The translations under genes were made by a program, and so were the position numbers. 64,000 nucleotides of DNA from DAOUAM01 sp034433305 (GTDB lineage Bacteria > Chloroflexota > Dehalococcoidia > Lucifugimonadales > DAOUAM01). Of this stretch, positions 61,393 to 64,000 are shown piece by piece. The stretch lies in the NCBI GenBank assembly GCA_034433305.1, contig DAOUAM010000053.1, forward strand, positions 16,868-80,867, in the 5' to 3' direction. A model generated the notes under the pieces. That model was given only the letters and a program-made list of their open reading frames with translations, ran no database searches and was not told the origin of the DNA. Within the stretch, counting starts at the first letter, position 1. Each line of letters opens with the position of its first letter.

Positions 61393-61878
61393 ATGGAAGT
61401 GCCAGTGCCAGAGATGCAGAAAGCCATGGCCAGGCTTCGGTTCCTGTTGGCCGCCATCAAGGGCAAGGAGCAAGAGCTGGAGAGCCTCAGCCAGCAGTTC
61501 CAGCGCCAGCTAAGCAGGGCACCCAACTATGCCATCCACGGCGGCAACTCCCTGGAAGCAACCCTCAGCATCATGAACGAGGTCCAGGAGCGCCTGGACA
61601 GCGTGGAGAAGATGCGCAGACACCTGGCCGCTATCAAAATGCGCGCCCAGGACGAGCTTCAGGCCCTGGAGCTTACCGAGAAGATCGAACACGCCAAGAG
61701 CGAGCTGGCGGCCCTGAAGGCCCGCCAGAAGACCGACGAACTGAGCAAGGAGATAGAGGGGCTGGAGCGGTTCATCAAGGAGGCCAGCATCCGCGCCGGG
61801 CAGGCCATAACCGGCAGGGCCTTCGAGGCCGGGGACAGGAACCCCCAGCGTCGCGGTGCGCCTGGGTCTTCCGAATAA
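61393..61878 (+). CDS. Coiled-coil protein of unknown function
   Basis: 161 residues, largely helical with heptad-like patterns (MARLRFLLAAIKGKEQELESLSQQFQRQL; LEATLSIMNEVQERLDSVEKMRRHLAAIKMRAQDELQALEL; IEHAKSELAALKARQKTDELSKEIEGLERFIKEAS). There is no signal or membrane segment. The start ATG 61393 has GGGGGTG upstream. It follows the aminotransferase by 31 bases and ends at a strong terminator. I do not recognise a family. Confidence 0.72.
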   Translation: MEVPVPEMQKAMARLRFLLAAIKGKEQELESLSQQFQRQLSRAPNYAIHGGNSLEATLSIMNEVQERLDSVEKMRRHLAAIKMRAQDELQALELTEKIEHAKSELAALKARQKTDELSKEIEGLERFIKEASIRAGQAITGRAFEAGDRNPQRRGAPGSSE

Positions 61879-61928
61879 AAAGCTTGCCCCGCAGCCTGTG
61901 TAGACCTGGTTGCGGGGCAAGCCTTTTT
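61877..61928. terminator. Rho-independent terminator, usable on both strands
   Basis: A 12-bp stem (61882-61893 with 61911-61922), flanked by AAAAA on the left and CTTTTT on the right, directly after the coiled-coil gene. Confidence 0.85.
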
Positions 61929-62040
61929 CCGACCTTCGGCAGGCCTACCATCTCTGATTTGCTGCGCCACGGCCCTGGACGACACGCTTTCCGGGTCCCT
62001 TTATAGCGTTTTTGAATTGCGCCTACGCGGCGATATGTGC

Positions 62041-62065
62041 AGGTGCGGGTCTGAGACCCGCACCT
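62041..62065. repeat. Near-perfect palindrome, REP-like
   Basis: Arms of 12 bases (62041-62052 and 62054-62065) around a single G. It lies in the 220-base gap between the coiled-coil gene and the 3' end of ftsH and resembles dispersed GC-rich hairpins elsewhere in the window. Confidence 0.65.
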
Positions 62066-62142
62066 ACGTTGCCCTGGGACAGGGGCCTGGCCATTCGTGG
62101 CATACGCTCGGCCTGATCGCTCTAAGGCGCAGAGCGCTGGCC

Positions 62143-63990
62143 CTAGCCCGCCGGCGCGGCCTCTGGCAACGGTGGCGCCGGGGAGTTGAAGAGCTCCCTG
62201 AGGGCATCCCCCTCCACCGACTCATTGGCCATCAGGTACTGCGCCACCTGTGTCAGCTTCGCCTTGTGCTCCTCCAGCAGCCGCCGCGCCTTCCGGTAGG
62301 CCTCGTCTATCAGCCGCTTCACCTCCTCGTCTATGGCCTCCGCCACACGGTCCGAGTAGTCCCGCTGCTCCGAGATCTCCTTCCCCAGGAACACCAACTC
62401 CTCCCGCTTCCCGAAGGTCCTCGGCCCCAGCCGCTCGCTCATCCCGTACCGCGTCACCATCGTCCGCGCCACCTGCGTCGCCTGCTCCATGTCGTTGCTG
62501 GCACCCGTGGTCACCTCGCTGAACACCACCTCCTCCGCAGCCCTCCCCCCCAGCGCCACCGCAAGCCGCGCCTCAAGCTGGTGCTTGGTCCACAGGTGGC
62601 GGTCCTCCTCGGGCAACGACAGGGTGTAGCCCCCCATGGCACCCCGGGACACGATGCTTATCTTGAAGGGCGGGTCCGCATGGGGCAGCAGGTGCCCCAC
62701 CAGGGCATGCCCCGCCTCATGGAAGGCCGTCAACTCCTTCTCCCTGGGGCTTATCACCCGGCTCTTGCGCGCTGGCCCGGCTATCACCCGGTCTATGGAC
62801 TCGGCAAACTCCTCGGCACCTATGGCCGTCTTCTTGCGCCGCGCCGCAAGAATGGCCGCCTCGTTCACCAGGTTGGCCAGGTCCGCACCGCTGAACCCCA
62901 CCGTCTGGCGGGCCACACGCTCCAGGTCCACCTCGCTCCCCAAGGGCTTCCCCCGCACGTGCACCTTCAGTATCTCCTTGCGCCCCTTGATGTCCGGGTT
63001 GTCCAGCACCACCCGCCGGTCGAACCGCCCGGGCCTCAGTAGCGCAGGGTCCAGGATGTCCGGCCGGTTGGTGGCCGCAATGACTATCACGTTGGTGCTG
63101 GTGTCAAACCCGTCCATCTCCACCAGGATCTGGTTCAGGGTCTGCTCCCGCTCGTCGTGCCCTCCCCCAAGCCCTGCCCCACGGTGGCGCCCCACCGCGT
63201 CTATCTCGTCCACGAACACGATGCAGGGGGCGTTGCGCTTGGCCTGGTCGAAGAGGTCCCGCACACGGGAGGCCCCCACCCCCACGAACATCTCCACGAA
63301 CTCCGAGCCGCTGATGGAGAAGAAGGGCACCCCCGCCTCCCCGGCCACCGCACGGGCCAGCAGGGTCTTGCCCGTCCCCGGTGGCCCCACCAGCAGCACC
63401 CCCTTGGGGATCCTGGCCCCAAGGCTCATGAAGCGCTCGGGGAACTTCAAGAACTCCACCACCTCCTGCAACTCCTCCTTGGCCTCGTCCACCCCCGCCA
63501 CGTCGGCAAAGCTCACCGTGGGGCTGTTGCCGATGAACATGCGGGCGCGGCTGCGGCCAAAGCTGAAGGTCTGGTTGGTGTTGCCCTGGGCCTGGCGCAT
63601 CATGAAAAGCAGGATGGCGCCGAAGAAGATCAGGGGCAGGAAGTTCAGCAGGATGGAGAAGATGTTGCCCAGCCCACCTGAGCCTTTCACCTTGATCTCC
63701 AGGTTGGAGGTCTTTGGGTCAACGCCAGCACGCTCCAGCACCTCCACGATGCTGGAGCCTTCCTCCTTGCGGGAGGTGAAGCTCTCCTGGCTGGTGGTGG
63801 TGATGGTGAGCTTGTCGCCGCTGACCTCGATGGAACTGAGCTCGCCTCTGGCGGCCATGGCGATGACCTGGGAGATGGGGATCTCCCTGGAGCCGCCGAA
63901 GGGTTCAGAGAACAGGGTGAAGAAGATGGCGATTACGGCGACGATGATGAGCAGGTAAATGAAGCTGTTGCGCATCCAACGGGGGTTCAT
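62143..63990 (-). CDS. ftsH: ATP-dependent zinc metalloprotease FtsH
   Basis: 615 residues. Two N-terminal membrane helices (about 9-28 and 110-131) flank a small periplasmic domain. The AAA+ domain has GPPGTGKT, the pore-loop FVGVGASRVRDLF, FVDEIDAVG, NQILVEMDGFD and the SRH ATNRPDILDPALLRPGRFDR. The M41 protease has the zinc site HEAGH and the later acidic ligand in EVTTGASNDMEQAT. It degrades misfolded membrane proteins and short-lived regulators. The start ATG has GGAGGTGAG immediately upstream, so the gene is complete within the window. Confidence 0.97.
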   Translation of the reverse strand: MNPRWMRNSFIYLLIIVAVIAIFFTLFSEPFGGSREIPISQVIAMAARGELSSIEVSGDKLTITTTSQESFTSRKEEGSSIVEVLERAGVDPKTSNLEIKVKGSGGLGNIFSILLNFLPLIFFGAILLFMMRQAQGNTNQTFSFGRSRARMFIGNSPTVSFADVAGVDEAKEELQEVVEFLKFPERFMSLGARIPKGVLLVGPPGTGKTLLARAVAGEAGVPFFSISGSEFVEMFVGVGASRVRDLFDQAKRNAPCIVFVDEIDAVGRHRGAGLGGGHDEREQTLNQILVEMDGFDTSTNVIVIAATNRPDILDPALLRPGRFDRRVVLDNPDIKGRKEILKVHVRGKPLGSEVDLERVARQTVGFSGADLANLVNEAAILAARRKKTAIGAEEFAESIDRVIAGPARKSRVISPREKELTAFHEAGHALVGHLLPHADPPFKISIVSRGAMGGYTLSLPEEDRHLWTKHQLEARLAVALGGRAAEEVVFSEVTTGASNDMEQATQVARTMVTRYGMSERLGPRTFGKREELVFLGKEISEQRDYSDRVAEAIDEEVKRLIDEAYRKARRLLEEHKAKLTQVAQYLMANESVEGDALRELFNSPAPPLPEAAPAG

Positions 63991-64000
63991 CTCACCTCCG

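Noticed and set aside
12841..62065. CRISPR array from repeated GC-rich palindromes
   Set aside because: The repeats are single, widely spaced hairpins without regular spacers, and no cas genes are present.

Overview
The window is a GC-rich, gene-dense bacterial chromosome segment with about 47 protein genes, one tRNA-Leu and no rRNA, CRISPR array, prophage or intact insertion sequence. Gene content suggests Chloroflexota, probably a Dehalococcoidia/SAR202-like heterotroph. The hints are a multi-GAF hybrid kinase, an EF-G-like GTPase, tandem enolase-superfamily genes and short GC-rich hairpin repeats. This is inference from gene content, not a phylogenetic result.

Layout. 1-3.1 kb (minus): LarE (cut by the window edge), a VanZ-like membrane protein and a GT4 glycosyltransferase. 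3.3-6 kb (plus): etfB-etfA and a conserved unknown, ending in an 18-bp stem terminator. 6-8.4 kb (minus): EF-G-like GTPase and a 30-residue zinc-ribbon protein. 8.6-12.8 kb (plus): purF-purM-purH. 13-15.5 kb (plus): a GT2 glycosyltransferase, then nicotinamidase and nicotinate phosphoribosyltransferase (NAD salvage). 15.4-22.7 kb (minus): tilS, histidine phosphatase, CNNM/CBS protein, recX, recA, DUF72 and an SDR. 22.8-27.6 kb (plus): 2-oxoacid dehydrogenase E1alpha, E1beta and E2, a small coupled protein and lipB, so a lipoyl-dependent complex sits beside a lipoylation enzyme. 27.7-31 kb: secreted cupredoxin (minus), gatC-gatA (plus). 31-39 kb: a very large hybrid histidine kinase (minus), a two-domain rhodanese and an OmpR-type regulator (plus), and a GDSL-like protein lacking its catalytic residues (minus). 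39.3-44.7 kb: tRNA-Leu(TAG), a secreted His-rich protein, a nuclease, an exonuclease-DinG helicase and an OGG1-type glycosylase.

The most distinctive block is 44.8-52.2 kb (minus), a compact operon for a complex iron-sulfur molybdoenzyme: Tat-exported catalytic subunit, four-cluster ferredoxin subunit, NrfD-type membrane subunit, small two-helix membrane protein, TorD-like chaperone, and a last protein combining an HdrA-like N-terminus, two ferredoxin pairs, an MvhD-like segment and a Cys ribbon. The catalytic subunit lacks one of the four expected [4Fe-4S] cysteines. The last gene appears to start at CTG overlapping the torD stop. The operon has a promoter followed by a leader with a perfect 30-bp palindrome.

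52.5-64 kb: two enolase-superfamily sugar-acid dehydratase-like genes (minus, good shared promoter), ribF, pckA, malate synthase, a glyoxylate-type aminotransferase and a coiled-coil protein (plus), and ftsH (minus). pckA, malate synthase and the aminotransferase fit C2/gluconeogenic carbon use; isocitrate lyase is not in this window.
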